A DNA stretch of 64,000 nt from an uncultured Clostridia bacterium (GCA_937906775.1 CALCUD010000068.1:1-64000), one strand, 5' to 3'. Positions 35,393 through 44,818 are shown, numbered from the stretch's first letter. A program made the numbers and translations. The notes: generated from the letters alone by a model not told the origin.

Positions 35393-36196
35393 ATGGTATT
35401 CCGGCCTGAGTTCCTGTGGCTTTTTCTGGCGGCGGCTCTGGCTTGCTCCATCGGCTTCCGCAAGTATGTCTGGTTCATTTCCGTCGGGTACGGTCTTTCC
35501 ATCGCAGCGGTGGGAATTGCGCTCCCGATTGTTTATCCTTCAGGGCTGGATGCTTTCCGTATCCTGCTGTGCCTGCTGATGCTGGCTTACGGACTGCGGC
35601 TGGGCGGCTTCCTGCTCTTCCGTGAACTGCGAAGCGCCGCATATAACAGCAAGATGAAAGGTGAAATCTCGGACGGCAGCCGCATGAAGTTCCCGGTCAA
35701 GATCGCCCTGTGGCTTTCCTGCGTCCTGCTGTATCTGATGATGGTTTCTCCCGCTGTGTACCGCTTTGCCGGCAACGCTCCTTCCGACGGCTGGCTGATC
35801 GCCGGCGAAGTTGTTATGCTGGGCGGTATTCTGCTTGAATCCATGTCTGACAGGCAAAAATCTGCGGCTAAGAGAATCAATCCCCGGCGTTTCTGTGATT
35901 CCGGACTTTTCCGCATTGTCCGCTGTCCGAACTATCTGGGAGAACTGATCCTTTGGACCGGCATGCTGCTGACCGGCGTATCCGCTCTGCAGTCTGCGGG
36001 GCAGTGGGCTGTCGCCGTTATCGGCTGGCTCGGTATTGTCTATGTGATGTTCAGCGGCGCACGCCGCCTTGAACTGCGCCAGGACCGCACCTACGGCAAC
36101 GATCCGGAGTATCAGGCATATGTGGCCAAAGTGCCGATCCTTCTTCCGTTTGTTCCGCTGTACAGCGTCAAGAAACACAAATGGCTGGTGGGCTGA
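35393..36196 (+). CDS. DUF1295/isoprenylcysteine-methyltransferase-like membrane protein
   Basis: 267 residues with about seven hydrophobic segments. The C-terminal FRIVRCPNYLGELILWTGM and RRLELRQDRTYGNDPEYQAYV match the steroid 5-alpha-reductase/ICMT-like fold (DUF1295), where the RxPNY motif and a following Glu bind the cofactor. These are integral inner-membrane reductases or methyltransferases of mostly unknown substrate in bacteria. Monocistronic with its own promoter; AAAGGCGG precedes the ATG. Confidence 0.78.
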   Translation: MVFRPEFLWLFLAAALACSIGFRKYVWFISVGYGLSIAAVGIALPIVYPSGLDAFRILLCLLMLAYGLRLGGFLLFRELRSAAYNSKMKGEISDGSRMKFPVKIALWLSCVLLYLMMVSPAVYRFAGNAPSDGWLIAGEVVMLGGILLESMSDRQKSAAKRINPRRFCDSGLFRIVRCPNYLGELILWTGMLLTGVSALQSAGQWAVAVIGWLGIVYVMFSGARRLELRQDRTYGNDPEYQAYVAKVPILLPFVPLYSVKKHKWLVG

Positions 36197-36213
36197 CTGT
36201 ACTGCACGGCCTG

Positions 36214-36248
36214 CGGAACGGCATGCGGGCATAATGCATCACGTTCCG
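36214..36248. terminator. hairpin between convergent genes
   Basis: CGGAACG / CGTTCCG arms with an inner GCAT / ATGC pair. It sits where the forward DUF1295 gene meets the reverse zinc-ribbon gene, a natural place for a shared terminator, but neither side has a T run. Confidence 0.35.
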
Positions 36249-36300
36249 GCAGACTGAATTTTCAATTGGGTCAAAGATTGTTTCCAATATCGTCCGATCA

Positions 36301-37137
36301 TCAGATATCCATGGAAATCTGCCCTTCGGAAGACGTGCTTTCGGAAGCGGAACCGGCAGGAGCCGGTTCCGCTTCCCGGAAGGACTCTTCGAAGATATCC
36401 GGTTCCGGATCAGCCGGAACGGTGCTCTGCCGGGCTTTTCCGGCCGGGGCGGCTGTGACGCGAAGAGAATCCGGCAGACGGATTTTTTTCTTTTTACCGA
36501 GCTTTTCCCGGGTCATCGCGAGAGCATCCTCCCAGGTGAAGGGCGTACAGTACAGGCTGACGCGGGACCACCAGGCCGGCGCGTAATAAAGGATCACGCA
36601 TTTTTCGGGCCAGAGCTGAACCCGGGCTGTATTGCTCCAGTTCAGGCTTCTTTCCTCAAGCTTCAGGACCGGGTTTTCCCCTGCGGCCTGTTTCATCAGG
36701 GAAGGGGATTTCAATCTGGCCAGCAGCTTCAGGGGCGTGGGATCGGGAAGCCAGACGGTTTCATGTATACCGCGGTTATCAACGGTGTAGTCGACCAGAT
36801 CCTCCCCCTGCAGCAGAAGATCCAGAAAGGTCAGCGCAAGCAGCGCCGCAAGCAGAATTCCGACAACGGGCAGAAAACTCCCCTGCAACAGACGCTCTGC
36901 GGCGGCGGGGCCGCCGCCGACCAGCTCGGCGAGCGGAACAGCCAGGATCAGTGCCAGCGCGGCGGGGAGCAGAATCCTCGTCACGCTGTTCCAGGACATC
37001 CAGTCCTTCGCCGGGACGCGCCGGACACACCATACGGCGTGAGCGGCGTTCTTGCCGAGCCTGGTTCCGCAGCGGGGGCAGATTTCACCGGGTTCCACTT
37101 CCTCGCGGCATTTCTTGCAATACGCTGTCAGCGACAT
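36301..37137 (-). CDS. zinc-ribbon membrane protein of unknown function
   Basis: 278 residues. The N-terminus has a rubredoxin-like zinc ribbon (YCKKCREEVEPGEICPRCG), followed by two hydrophobic segments (ILLPAALALILAVPLAEL; SFLPVVGILLAALLALTFL) and a cytoplasmic-type domain with YTVDNRGIHETVWLPDPTP; the acidic C-terminal tail is low-complexity. I chose the Met before SLTAYC because GGAGG lies just upstream; the longer frame adds 26 unlikely residues. It sits alone and antisense to its neighbours. Function not recognised. Confidence 0.65.
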   Translation of the reverse strand: MSLTAYCKKCREEVEPGEICPRCGTRLGKNAAHAVWCVRRVPAKDWMSWNSVTRILLPAALALILAVPLAELVGGGPAAAERLLQGSFLPVVGILLAALLALTFLDLLLQGEDLVDYTVDNRGIHETVWLPDPTPLKLLARLKSPSLMKQAAGENPVLKLEERSLNWSNTARVQLWPEKCVILYYAPAWWSRVSLYCTPFTWEDALAMTREKLGKKKKIRLPDSLRVTAAPAGKARQSTVPADPEPDIFEESFREAEPAPAGSASESTSSEGQISMDI

Positions 37138-37287
37138 GTTTCCTCCGTGGGCAGCCGGGCTGATCCGGCTGAGTCTGTTTGTAACTATTTTACCTGTGAA
37201 GAGGAGTTTTTTCAAGACGGGACGGGATCGCGCCGGATCGGGGCTTCGGATGAACGCGGGAGAAGGTACGGCCCGGCTAAATTTTGC

Positions 37288-37316
37288 TTTTCAGATGAAC
37301 GGATTTATTGTAAGAT
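37288..37316 (+). promoter_or_regulatory. promoter candidate for the Ytf-like sensing/transport operon
   Basis: TTTTCA, 17-base spacer, TAAGAT, 38 bases before the lipoprotein ATG. Confidence 0.5.
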
Positions 37317-37353
37317 AGAACAAAAGCGGAAATGAATGAATCGGGGTGACGGG

Positions 37354-38322
37354 ATGAAAAGGGTGATCTGTCTGTTGCTGGCGCTTGCGTGCGTGTTCCT
37401 GCTCTGCGGCTGCGAAAAGAAGGCGGAAACCAAGGAGCCGACGCTGCTGCTCGGTTTCAGTCAGCTTGGTTCCGAAAGCTCCTGGCGTATCGGGAATACA
37501 AAGGATATCGGTGACGCGGCCGGAAAATACGGCGTTTCCCTGATGATGGAAAACGCAAACCAGAAACAAGAAAACCAGATCGACGCCATCCGGAGCTTTA
37601 TTGCCTATCAGGTTGATGTCATTGCTTTTTCTCCGATCGTGGAGGAAGGATGGGACACGGTCCTGACGGAAGCGCGGCAGGCCGGGATCCCGGTCATTCT
37701 GGTGGACCGGACGATTAAAACAGAGGACGAAAATCTGTATGAATGTCTGATCGGAGCCGATTTTTATCAGGAGGGCGTCATGGCGGCGGAATACCTGATC
37801 CGGAAGGCGGACAGCCTTGGAATGGACCGGGTGAATATCGTTGAGATCACCGGAACCGAGGATTCCACACCTATGCGCCAACGTCAGAAAGGCTTTGCCG
37901 ACACTGTTGCGAAGGACAGCCGGATGACGGTGCTGGAGAGCGTCAACGGGGATTTTCTCAAGAGCCGCGGGGCGGAATGCATGCGTTATCTGCTGGAGCG
38001 GTACGGCAATCAGATCGACGTGGTTTACAGCCACAACGATGAAATGACGCTGGGCGCGCTTCCGGAGATCGAAGCCGCGGGGCTGATCCCCGGAAAGGAC
38101 ATGGTCATCATCTCCATCGACGGCGGTCAGACGGCTTTCGATATTCTGAAGCAGGGAAAAATCAACTGTATCGTGGAATGTACGCCCATGCTGGGCTCCA
38201 CGCTGATGGAAACCGCGCTGAAACTGAAAGCAGGCGAAAGCGTGGACCGGGAAACGCATCCTGTTGAGCGTGCTTTCACGGATGAAGAGGATCTGAGCGC
38301 AGTGGCGCCCCGGGGGTACTGA
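37354..38322 (+). CDS. YtfQ-like sugar-binding lipoprotein
   Basis: 322 residues. A lipoprotein signal (MKRVICLLLALACVFLLCGC) with lipobox LLCGC, then a LacI/ribose-type binding fold. GFSQLGSESSWRIGNTKDI, NANQKQENQIDAIRSFI and VILVDRTI closely follow E. coli YtfQ, the galactofuranose-binding protein. The ATG with GGGGTGA upstream is preferred to the ATG 18 bases earlier. It lies directly before a histidine kinase, not next to the transporter genes, so it may be a sensory partner that presents bound sugar to the kinase, while a second binding protein at 41184 serves transport. Confidence 0.88.
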   Translation: MKRVICLLLALACVFLLCGCEKKAETKEPTLLLGFSQLGSESSWRIGNTKDIGDAAGKYGVSLMMENANQKQENQIDAIRSFIAYQVDVIAFSPIVEEGWDTVLTEARQAGIPVILVDRTIKTEDENLYECLIGADFYQEGVMAAEYLIRKADSLGMDRVNIVEITGTEDSTPMRQRQKGFADTVAKDSRMTVLESVNGDFLKSRGAECMRYLLERYGNQIDVVYSHNDEMTLGALPEIEAAGLIPGKDMVIISIDGGQTAFDILKQGKINCIVECTPMLGSTLMETALKLKAGESVDRETHPVERAFTDEEDLSAVAPRGY

Positions 38323-38326
38323 GCAA

Positions 38327-39796
38327 ATGGGCGGCAGGAATAATATCGAGAGTCTCGCCGGCCGGTTCACGCATATGAGCCGGATCCTGACGGCGATCCT
38401 GGTGGTCCCCGTGGTGATCAGTCTGGCGATGACGGTGCTGATCTCTGACCGGTATTACCGGTCCGTGGAACGGATGAACCGGATCGCTGCGCTGAAACCA
38501 GTGATCGCCAACGCCATTCCGGAAGCAGTCTGGGACATCGTCAGCGGACGGGAAGAGGTGACGGGGACCGGGGTGTTTGACCGGATCACGGAAGTCAACG
38601 GCGAGATTGACGAGATTTCCGAACAGACCGGCGAGGGGGACCGGCTGGAGCTGATCGTGGCCCGCCGCACCATGAACACGCTGGAGCAGTATACCGAACA
38701 GATCCGGCAGAACATCCTTACCGGCGTGCCGGTAGTCAAAAATGAAGAGATCCTCAGCGAGATCCGCGATGTGGCTGCACTGGTGGAATCTATGCTGAAT
38801 AACTATATCACGGAGGAGATCGGATCCACGGCGGTGATGAGCCGTTCGCTGACCCGGGTGGTCATGATGACCGCTGTCTGTGAAATGCTGCTGGTACTGC
38901 TGACGCTGCTCCTGAGCCGGCAGATGACCCGGCGGGCTTCCGCGTATGTCCGGGAGCCGATCGAGAAGCTGGAAAGCGTAACGGCCCGGATCGCGGAGGG
39001 ACAGCTGACCGCCCGCAGCCCCGGGACCGAGGTGGCGGAACTCAAAAACCTGACGGATCAGGTCAACACCATGGCGGATAATCTGGAGGACATGATGAAC
39101 CGCAGCATCCGTGACGAGCGGAATCTGAAGAAGGCGGAGCTGCGGACCCTTCAGGCGCAGATCAATCCCCATTTCCTCTATAACACGCTTGACGCGATCG
39201 TCTGGAAGGCCGAAGGCGGGGACCTGAATGAGGTCATTCATCTGACCCGTTCCCTGAGCGACTTTTTCCGGATCAGTCTTTCCTCCGGCGCGGACTGGAT
39301 CCCGATCAGCCAGGAGAAGAAGCATATCAGCGGTTATCTGGGGGTTCAGCATACCCGCTACAGCGATATCCTGAAGTATGAGATCGATATTCCGGAGGAA
39401 CTGGGCGAGTTCTATATTCTGAAGCTGCTGCTGCAGCCGCTGGTCGAAAACGCGTTGTATCACGGAATCAAATATAAGCGGGGCGGCGGAAAAATCACCG
39501 TGACCGGCCGGCGGGAGGGGGAAACCCTGGTCTTCACCGTCGCGGATACCGGCAAGGGAATGGACGAAGAGACATTGAACGCCCTAAGGGAGCGGATTCA
39601 GGACCGTCAGCCGGAACACGCCAATACCACGGGAGGTTTCGGACTGGTGAATGTGAACCTGCGGATCCGGCTGTATTACAATCAGCCGGAGGGCCTGCAG
39701 ATCGAAAGCGGGCCGGAGGGAACCGCCATTACCATGCGGCTGCCTATCCGGCGGGAGGAGGATTTCATCGATGATCAAAGTGTTTCTGGTGGATGA
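38327..39796 (+). CDS. YesM-type sensor histidine kinase
   Basis: 489 residues. One membrane helix near residues 19-40, an extracytoplasmic region of ~135 residues, a second helix near 178-198, a HAMP linker (REPIEKLESVTARIAEGQLTA), then the HisKA_5 domain with phospho-acceptor H282 in QAQINPHFLYNTLD and the ATPase domain (QPLVENALYHGIKYK; VADTGKGMDEE; GGFGLVNVNLRIRLYY). Follows the lipoprotein gene after 4 bases and overlaps the regulator by 26. The small external domain suits contact with a loaded binding protein. Confidence 0.92.
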   Translation: MGGRNNIESLAGRFTHMSRILTAILVVPVVISLAMTVLISDRYYRSVERMNRIAALKPVIANAIPEAVWDIVSGREEVTGTGVFDRITEVNGEIDEISEQTGEGDRLELIVARRTMNTLEQYTEQIRQNILTGVPVVKNEEILSEIRDVAALVESMLNNYITEEIGSTAVMSRSLTRVVMMTAVCEMLLVLLTLLLSRQMTRRASAYVREPIEKLESVTARIAEGQLTARSPGTEVAELKNLTDQVNTMADNLEDMMNRSIRDERNLKKAELRTLQAQINPHFLYNTLDAIVWKAEGGDLNEVIHLTRSLSDFFRISLSSGADWIPISQEKKHISGYLGVQHTRYSDILKYEIDIPEELGEFYILKLLLQPLVENALYHGIKYKRGGGKITVTGRREGETLVFTVADTGKGMDEETLNALRERIQDRQPEHANTTGGFGLVNVNLRIRLYYNQPEGLQIESGPEGTAITMRLPIRREEDFIDDQSVSGG

Positions 39797-41030
39797 CGAG
39801 GTGGTGATCCGGGAAGGGATCCGGACATCCTTTCCCTGGGACGAAACCGGATATACGCTTGTCGGAGAGGCGCCGGACGGGGAGATCGCGCTGCCGATGA
39901 TCCGGGATACGAACCCGGACATTCTGATCACGGATATCCGGATGCCCTTTATGGACGGGATCGAGCTGTGCCGGGCTGTCCGGTCGCGGATGCCCTGGAT
40001 CGGTATTATCATTCTCAGCGGTTATGACGAGTTTGAATACGCGCGCCAGGCCATTCAGCTGGGCGTGAAGGAATATCTGCTCAAACCGATCAGCGCCGGG
40101 GAGCTGCGCGACGTACTGGACCGGGTCTCCGAAACATTGCGGAAAGAGAAACAGGAGCAGGAACGCCATGAGCGGACCCGGCGCCGGCTGGAAAGCGGCG
40201 ATCAGTTTTTGCGGGATAAACTGCTGGCGTCGCTCTTTTCCGAAGAGAATGACGCCGGGGACGCGTCCCGAACCGTAGCCCAGCTGGGCAGTCTGGGAAT
40301 GAATGTGGAAGCGCCGTATTACGCGGTGCTTGACGCTTCCTGGGAACCGGTTGCCGCCGGGCAGGACGCATTGTGGGAACTGGCGGAGCTTACCGGCGGC
40401 GCGGTCCGGGCGACCGCCTGCCGGACCGGAAGCCGGCTGCTGGTTTTGGGGAAAAGAGAGACGGATGTTGAGGAACAGGCTTACGCCTTTGCCGATTCCG
40501 CCGCCAACGAACTGGAGCGTAACGGCTGCTTCAAAATCCATATCAGCATCGGGGAGATCGTAAACAGCCCCGACGGAATCCTGCGCAGTATGCAGTCCGC
40601 ACGCCATCTCCGTCACGCGCTCGCGGACGGAAAGGAAGAGCGGGCGGTGATCGTGGGCGTCCGGGAGGTCGGTCCGCTGCCCGATGACCGGAAAAGCGTT
40701 TCTGTCTCCGCAGAGGCGCGGATCTGGCTCAGTCAGCATTATACCGATCCCAACCTGATGCTGCAGGACGCGGCGCGGGCGGTCAATATGTCCAACAGCC
40801 GCTTTTCCACCGTCTTCGCTCAGGAGACAGGCAGAACCTTTACCGAATATCTGACAGCCCTGCGGCTGAACCGGGCGAAGGAACTGCTCCGGGAGACGGA
40901 TAAAAAGAGCGGTCAGATCGCGCTGGAGGTCGGCTATAACGACAGTCACTATTTCAGCTATCTGTTCAAGAAAAACCTGGGCATGACTCCGGGTGAATAC
41001 CGGGCAAAAAAAGAAAACGAACATGAATAA
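39771..41030 (+). CDS. YesN-type AraC-family response regulator
   Basis: 419 residues. Receiver domain first (FLVDDE; phospho-acceptor D55 in ILITDIRMPFMDG; SGYDEFEYARQAI; K in YLLKP), a central region without clear family, and a C-terminal AraC double helix-turn-helix (LMLQDAARAVNMSNSRFS; SGQIALEVGYNDSHYFSYL; MTPGEYRAKK). Partner of the kinase it overlaps. Likely activates the adjacent transporter operon starting at 41184. Confidence 0.93.
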   Translation: MIKVFLVDDEVVIREGIRTSFPWDETGYTLVGEAPDGEIALPMIRDTNPDILITDIRMPFMDGIELCRAVRSRMPWIGIIILSGYDEFEYARQAIQLGVKEYLLKPISAGELRDVLDRVSETLRKEKQEQERHERTRRRLESGDQFLRDKLLASLFSEENDAGDASRTVAQLGSLGMNVEAPYYAVLDASWEPVAAGQDALWELAELTGGAVRATACRTGSRLLVLGKRETDVEEQAYAFADSAANELERNGCFKIHISIGEIVNSPDGILRSMQSARHLRHALADGKEERAVIVGVREVGPLPDDRKSVSVSAEARIWLSQHYTDPNLMLQDAARAVNMSNSRFSTVFAQETGRTFTEYLTALRLNRAKELLRETDKKSGQIALEVGYNDSHYFSYLFKKNLGMTPGEYRAKKENEHE

Positions 41031-41080
41031 AAATAAAATCCACTTTTTTCGGCTTCTCCGCTGAAAGTGGAAAAGAAAAT

Positions 41081-41115
41081 GTACTCCCGCGGAACGGGAG
41101 TGCATTTCTATTTTG
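41081..41115 (+). terminator. Rho-independent terminator after the response regulator
   Basis: Stem GTACTCCCG / CGGGAGTGC with loop CGGAA, followed by ATTTCTATTTT. A second hairpin (CCACTTT / AAAGTGG, 41040-41070) precedes it without its own T run. Separates the sensing genes from the transport genes. Confidence 0.7.
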
Positions 41116-41142
41116 TAAAAATCGGTGTATTTTTTACCTGAA

Positions 41143-41160
41143 GAAACCGGGAAAGGTTTC
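41143..41160 (+). promoter_or_regulatory. inverted repeat before the transporter operon
   Basis: GAAACC-GGGAAA-GGTTTC lies 23 bases ahead of the binding-protein start, between the upstream terminator and the AAAAGGAGG ribosome site. It could be an operator or an mRNA leader hairpin. Confidence 0.3.
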
Positions 41161-41183
41161 AGAATTAAAAGGAGGAATTACCC

Positions 41184-42137
41184 ATGAAGAAACTGTTTGC
41201 TCTGGTTCTGGCTCTGGCTCTGTGTCTGGGCATCGCCTGCGCGAGCGCTGACGGCATCAAGGTTGGCGTCATCAACCTGGATCCCGCTGAATCCGGCTAC
41301 CGTGCCGCCAACGTTGCGGATCTGCAGGCCACCTTTACCGCCGAGAACGGCTATGACGCCACTTTCGTGACCGCTCCCACCGCTGACAAGCAGCTGGAAG
41401 CCTTCCGCAGCCTGATCACCGCGGGTGTTGAATACATCCTGGTTTCCGCTGCCGAAGTTACCGGCTGGGACGAAGCCCTGGCTGAAGCTCAGGAAAACGG
41501 CATCAAAGTTTTCCTGTTCGACCGTCTGATCGAGTGTGATCCCTCCCTGTTCACTGCCGCTGTTATCTCCGACATGGACAAGGAAGGCGAAACCGCTGTT
41601 GCCTGGCTGGAAAGCCTGGGCCTCGAAGAATACAACATCCTGCACATTCAGGGACAGCTCGGTTCCGCTGCTCAGCTGGGCCGCTCCGGCGCTCTGACCG
41701 CGAAGTGCGACGCTACCGATAACTGGACTATCGTTCGCGAAGGCACCGGCGGAGACAACTGGGACGAGAACGAAGCCCGCAAGATCGCTGAAGCTGCGAT
41801 CAACGCCGGCGAGAAGTTCAACATCGTGTACGCTGAGAACGACGGCATGGCTCGCGGCGTTGTGGCTGCTCTGGATGCTGCCGGCATCACCCACGGCGTG
41901 AACGGCGACGTTATCGTGATGGGCTTTGACTGCAACAAGTGGGCGCTGCGCGAACTGCTGGCCGGCAACTGGAACTACGACGGACAGTGCAGCCCCTTCC
42001 AGGCGAAGCTGATCGACCAGATGATCAAGGGCGAAATGGAAGTTCCCGCTGACAACATCGTCATCAACGAAGAAGTCGGCTTCGACGCCCGCACCCTGAC
42101 CGAAGCTGATGTCGAAGCTTTCGGCCTCGGCGAATAA
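41184..42137 (+). CDS. YtfQ-like sugar ABC transporter substrate-binding protein
   Basis: 317 residues: signal peptide KKLFALVLALALCLGIACASA, then a ribose/galactofuranose-type binding fold (VGVINLDPAESGYRAANVAD; FLFDRLIECD; YAENDGMARGVVAALDAAGI). It lacks the lipobox of its paralogue at 37354, with AxA cleavage likely. Codons are strikingly uniform (CTG, GCT, GAA, GGC), as expected of a highly expressed gene. AAAAGGAGG precedes the start. A strong stem-loop follows the gene. It heads the importer operon and is the likely transport receptor. Confidence 0.92.
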   Translation: MKKLFALVLALALCLGIACASADGIKVGVINLDPAESGYRAANVADLQATFTAENGYDATFVTAPTADKQLEAFRSLITAGVEYILVSAAEVTGWDEALAEAQENGIKVFLFDRLIECDPSLFTAAVISDMDKEGETAVAWLESLGLEEYNILHIQGQLGSAAQLGRSGALTAKCDATDNWTIVREGTGGDNWDENEARKIAEAAINAGEKFNIVYAENDGMARGVVAALDAAGITHGVNGDVIVMGFDCNKWALRELLAGNWNYDGQCSPFQAKLIDQMIKGEMEVPADNIVINEEVGFDARTLTEADVEAFGLGE

Positions 42138-42163
42138 TTCACCTCTGATTAGTTGATTCACCA

Positions 42164-42192
42164 CGGCGCGGTGTGGTTTCCACACCGCGCCG
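42164..42192 (+). terminator. intra-operon stem-loop after the binding-protein gene
   Basis: Perfect 13-bp stem CGGCGCGGTGTGG / CCACACCGCGCCG with loop TTT. Only CTTTCGG follows, so it is a weak terminator or an mRNA-stabilising 3' structure that would raise the binding protein above the membrane subunits. Confidence 0.6.
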
Positions 42193-42230
42193 CTTTCGGG
42201 CTTAAGACATTTTGAAAGGAGCTGCCGGCG

Positions 42231-43730
42231 ATGGAGGAAGAAGTTGTTCTGTCCATGCGCGGGATCTGCAAAGAGTTCCCCGGCGTCCGTGCGCTGCATA
42301 ATGTGGATTTCACACTCAGGAAGGGTGAAGTTCATGCCCTGATGGGGGAAAACGGCGCGGGCAAGTCGACGCTGATCAAGGTATTGACCGGCGTTCATAC
42401 CAAGGACGGCGGTGAAATCCGCCTCATGGGACAAAAGGTATCCATCCATTCTCCGCAGAGCGCGCAGAAGGTTGGAATCGGCACGGTGTATCAGGAGATC
42501 ACCCTGTGCCCGAATCTTTCTGTAGCCGAGAATATGTATATCGGCCGCGGAAAGGGCGCGTTTACGGATCGCCGGACCGACGAACGCAAGGCCGGAGAAC
42601 TGCTGGAGAGCCTGAATATTCCGGCACGTCCGGCCCAACAGCTGGGAAGCTGCTCCCTGGCAGTACAGCAGATGGTCGCGATCGCCCGTGCGATCGATAT
42701 GGATTGCAAGGTTCTGATCCTTGACGAACCGACCAGTTCTCTGGACGACAACGAAGTCCGGATGCTGTTTTCGCTGATGCGGGATCTGAAAAGCAAGGGC
42801 GTCGGGATCATTTTCGTGACGCACTTCCTGGATCAGGTCTACGAGGTCAGCGACCGGATCACCGTGCTCCGCAACGGCGAGCTTGTCGGAGAGTACCGGG
42901 TGGAGGATCTGCCGAAGGAGGAACTGGTGGCCCGGATGATGGGCAAGGATCTGAACGAACTCTCCGATTTTGACGCGATCGCGCGGAAGGATACTTCCGC
43001 GGCGGAGGTTGTATATGCGGCAGAAAACCTGTCTTCCTCCGAAAGCAAACCCTTTGATTTCGAAATCCGCAAGGGCGAAGTCAACGGATTTACGGGCCTG
43101 CTTGGTTCCGGACGCTCCGAAAGCGTCCGCGCGATCTTCGGCGCGGATCGTGTGACCGGCGGAAAGGTGACGGTAAAAGGCAAACAGGTAAAGATCACGA
43201 AGCCCTACAGTGCCATGAAAGCCGGTATCGGCTATCTTCCCGAGGACCGGAAACGCGACGGAATCATCGCGGATCTTTCCGTGAGAGAAAATATCATTCT
43301 GGCGGAACAGGTCATGCGGGGATTCTTCAAACCGATCAGCCGGGCAGAGGCGGACAAGTTTGTGGACGAGTATATTGCCGCGCTGCAGATCAAAACGGCC
43401 TCCAAGGATACACCGGTGGGCAGCCTCTCCGGCGGCAACCAGCAGAAAGTGATCCTGGCCCGCTGGCTGCTGACGCATCCGGATTATCTGATCCTGGATG
43501 AACCGACCCGCGGGATCGATGTCGGAACCAAGCTGGAGATCCAGAAACTTGTCCTGAAGCTGGCGGAGGAGGATATGAGCATTACTTTCATTTCTTCGGA
43601 AATTGAGGAGATGCTCCGTACCTGCAGCCGCCTGATCGTCATGCGCGACCGAAACATCGTCGGCGAACTGACCGGAGACGGGCTGACTCAGGCCAATGTC
43701 ATGAAAACCATTGCGGGAGGTGAACAGTAA
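42231..43730 (+). CDS. sugar ABC transporter ATP-binding protein (YtfR/RbsA type)
   Basis: 499 residues: two fused ABC domains. First half GENGAGKSTLIKVLTG with signature-type QLGSCSLAVQQM and Walker B VLILDEPTSSLD; second half with the degenerate Walker A GLLGSGRSESVRAIFG and intact LSGGNQQKVILARWL and YLILDEPTRGID. This asymmetry is normal for CUT2 sugar ATPases. AAAGGAG precedes the start. Energises the two permeases downstream. Confidence 0.95.
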   Translation: MEEEVVLSMRGICKEFPGVRALHNVDFTLRKGEVHALMGENGAGKSTLIKVLTGVHTKDGGEIRLMGQKVSIHSPQSAQKVGIGTVYQEITLCPNLSVAENMYIGRGKGAFTDRRTDERKAGELLESLNIPARPAQQLGSCSLAVQQMVAIARAIDMDCKVLILDEPTSSLDDNEVRMLFSLMRDLKSKGVGIIFVTHFLDQVYEVSDRITVLRNGELVGEYRVEDLPKEELVARMMGKDLNELSDFDAIARKDTSAAEVVYAAENLSSSESKPFDFEIRKGEVNGFTGLLGSGRSESVRAIFGADRVTGGKVTVKGKQVKITKPYSAMKAGIGYLPEDRKRDGIIADLSVRENIILAEQVMRGFFKPISRAEADKFVDEYIAALQIKTASKDTPVGSLSGGNQQKVILARWLLTHPDYLILDEPTRGIDVGTKLEIQKLVLKLAEEDMSITFISSEIEEMLRTCSRLIVMRDRNIVGELTGDGLTQANVMKTIAGGEQ

Positions 43731-43731
43731 T

Positions 43732-44817
43732 ATGAGCGCGAACGCGGCGAAGAAAAAAGGAAACAGCGGGATCGTTCAGCTGCTGATCCCGCTGGTGGCT
43801 CTCGGCATTCTGGTACTGTTCAATCTGTTCCGGGATCCCTCATTCTTTTCGATCGGGATCAAGATCAATAACAGCGGGAATCCGGTACTTTCCGGAAACC
43901 TGATCTCCATCATCGACAGCGCGAGCGAGCTGGCGATCATCGCGATGGGCATGACGCTAGTCACCTCCGCCTGCGGCGGACAGGATATCAGCGTCGGTTC
44001 CGTGGGCGCCATTTCCGGCGCGGTTTTCGTACTGATCCTCAAGCTGTTCCCCGAAATCACGATCGGCACGGTTGCTCTGGGTATTCTGGCATCCATTCTG
44101 GTGACCATGCTGTTCACCTCCTTCAACGGAATGCTGGTGTCCGTCTTCCGGATTCAGCCCATGATCGCGACCCTGATCCTGTTCTCCTGCGGCAGATCCG
44201 TTGCCTATATGTTCAACGGCGGCCAGTCCACACCGCAGGTTTTCAGCGACATTATCAGCGCCATGGGTATGACGATCCCGGGCATTCCGATTCCGACCCC
44301 GATTTTCGCGGTGGCCGCGGTTGGCCTGATTCTGGCGCTGATCTTCAAGTTCACCAATCTCGGCCTGTATACCCAGTCCGTCGGTATCAATCAGGGAGCG
44401 GCCCGGCTGAACGGGATCAATCCCACCTTTATGAAGATGCTGAGCTTCATCATTCTGGGCGCCTGCGTCGCGGTGGCCGGCATCATCGGTGTGGCCCGGA
44501 TGGGACTGGTGAACCATAAAACCCTGCTGATCGATATCGAGATGGACGCCATCCTGGCTGTGGCTATCAGCGGCAACAATCTCGGCGGCGGCAAATTCCG
44601 TGTGGTCGGAAGCGTTCTGGGCGCCTACATCATCCAGATGCTGACCACCACGCTGTATGCTATGAACGTCGCGCCTGTGAATATCAAAGCATATAAGGCG
44701 ATCGTCATCATCCTGATCGTTGTGGCCGGTTCTCCCGTGGTCAAACGCGGTGTAACCGCCCTGGTGAAGAAGATCACAGCCAGGAATGTTCCGGCTGTCG
44801 GAAAGGAGGCGGCGTAA
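43732..44817 (+). CDS. sugar ABC transporter permease 1 (YtfT type)
   Basis: 361 residues with about ten hydrophobic helices. IIDSASELAIIAMGMTLV and the GGQDISVGSVGAISGAVFV loop are typical of RbsC/YtfT permeases, as is LNGINPTFMKMLSF. GGGAGGTG lies 9 bases ahead of the chosen ATG; the earlier in-frame ATG is inside the ATPase gene. One base separates its stop from the start of the partner permease. Confidence 0.93.
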   Translation: MSANAAKKKGNSGIVQLLIPLVALGILVLFNLFRDPSFFSIGIKINNSGNPVLSGNLISIIDSASELAIIAMGMTLVTSACGGQDISVGSVGAISGAVFVLILKLFPEITIGTVALGILASILVTMLFTSFNGMLVSVFRIQPMIATLILFSCGRSVAYMFNGGQSTPQVFSDIISAMGMTIPGIPIPTPIFAVAAVGLILALIFKFTNLGLYTQSVGINQGAARLNGINPTFMKMLSFIILGACVAVAGIIGVARMGLVNHKTLLIDIEMDAILAVAISGNNLGGGKFRVVGSVLGAYIIQMLTTTLYAMNVAPVNIKAYKAIVIILIVVAGSPVVKRGVTALVKKITARNVPAVGKEAA

Positions 44818-44818
44818 G

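Noticed and set aside
41178..43478. 766-codon antisense frame over the binding protein and ATPase genes
   Set aside because: Shadow of two strongly motif-supported plus-strand genes.
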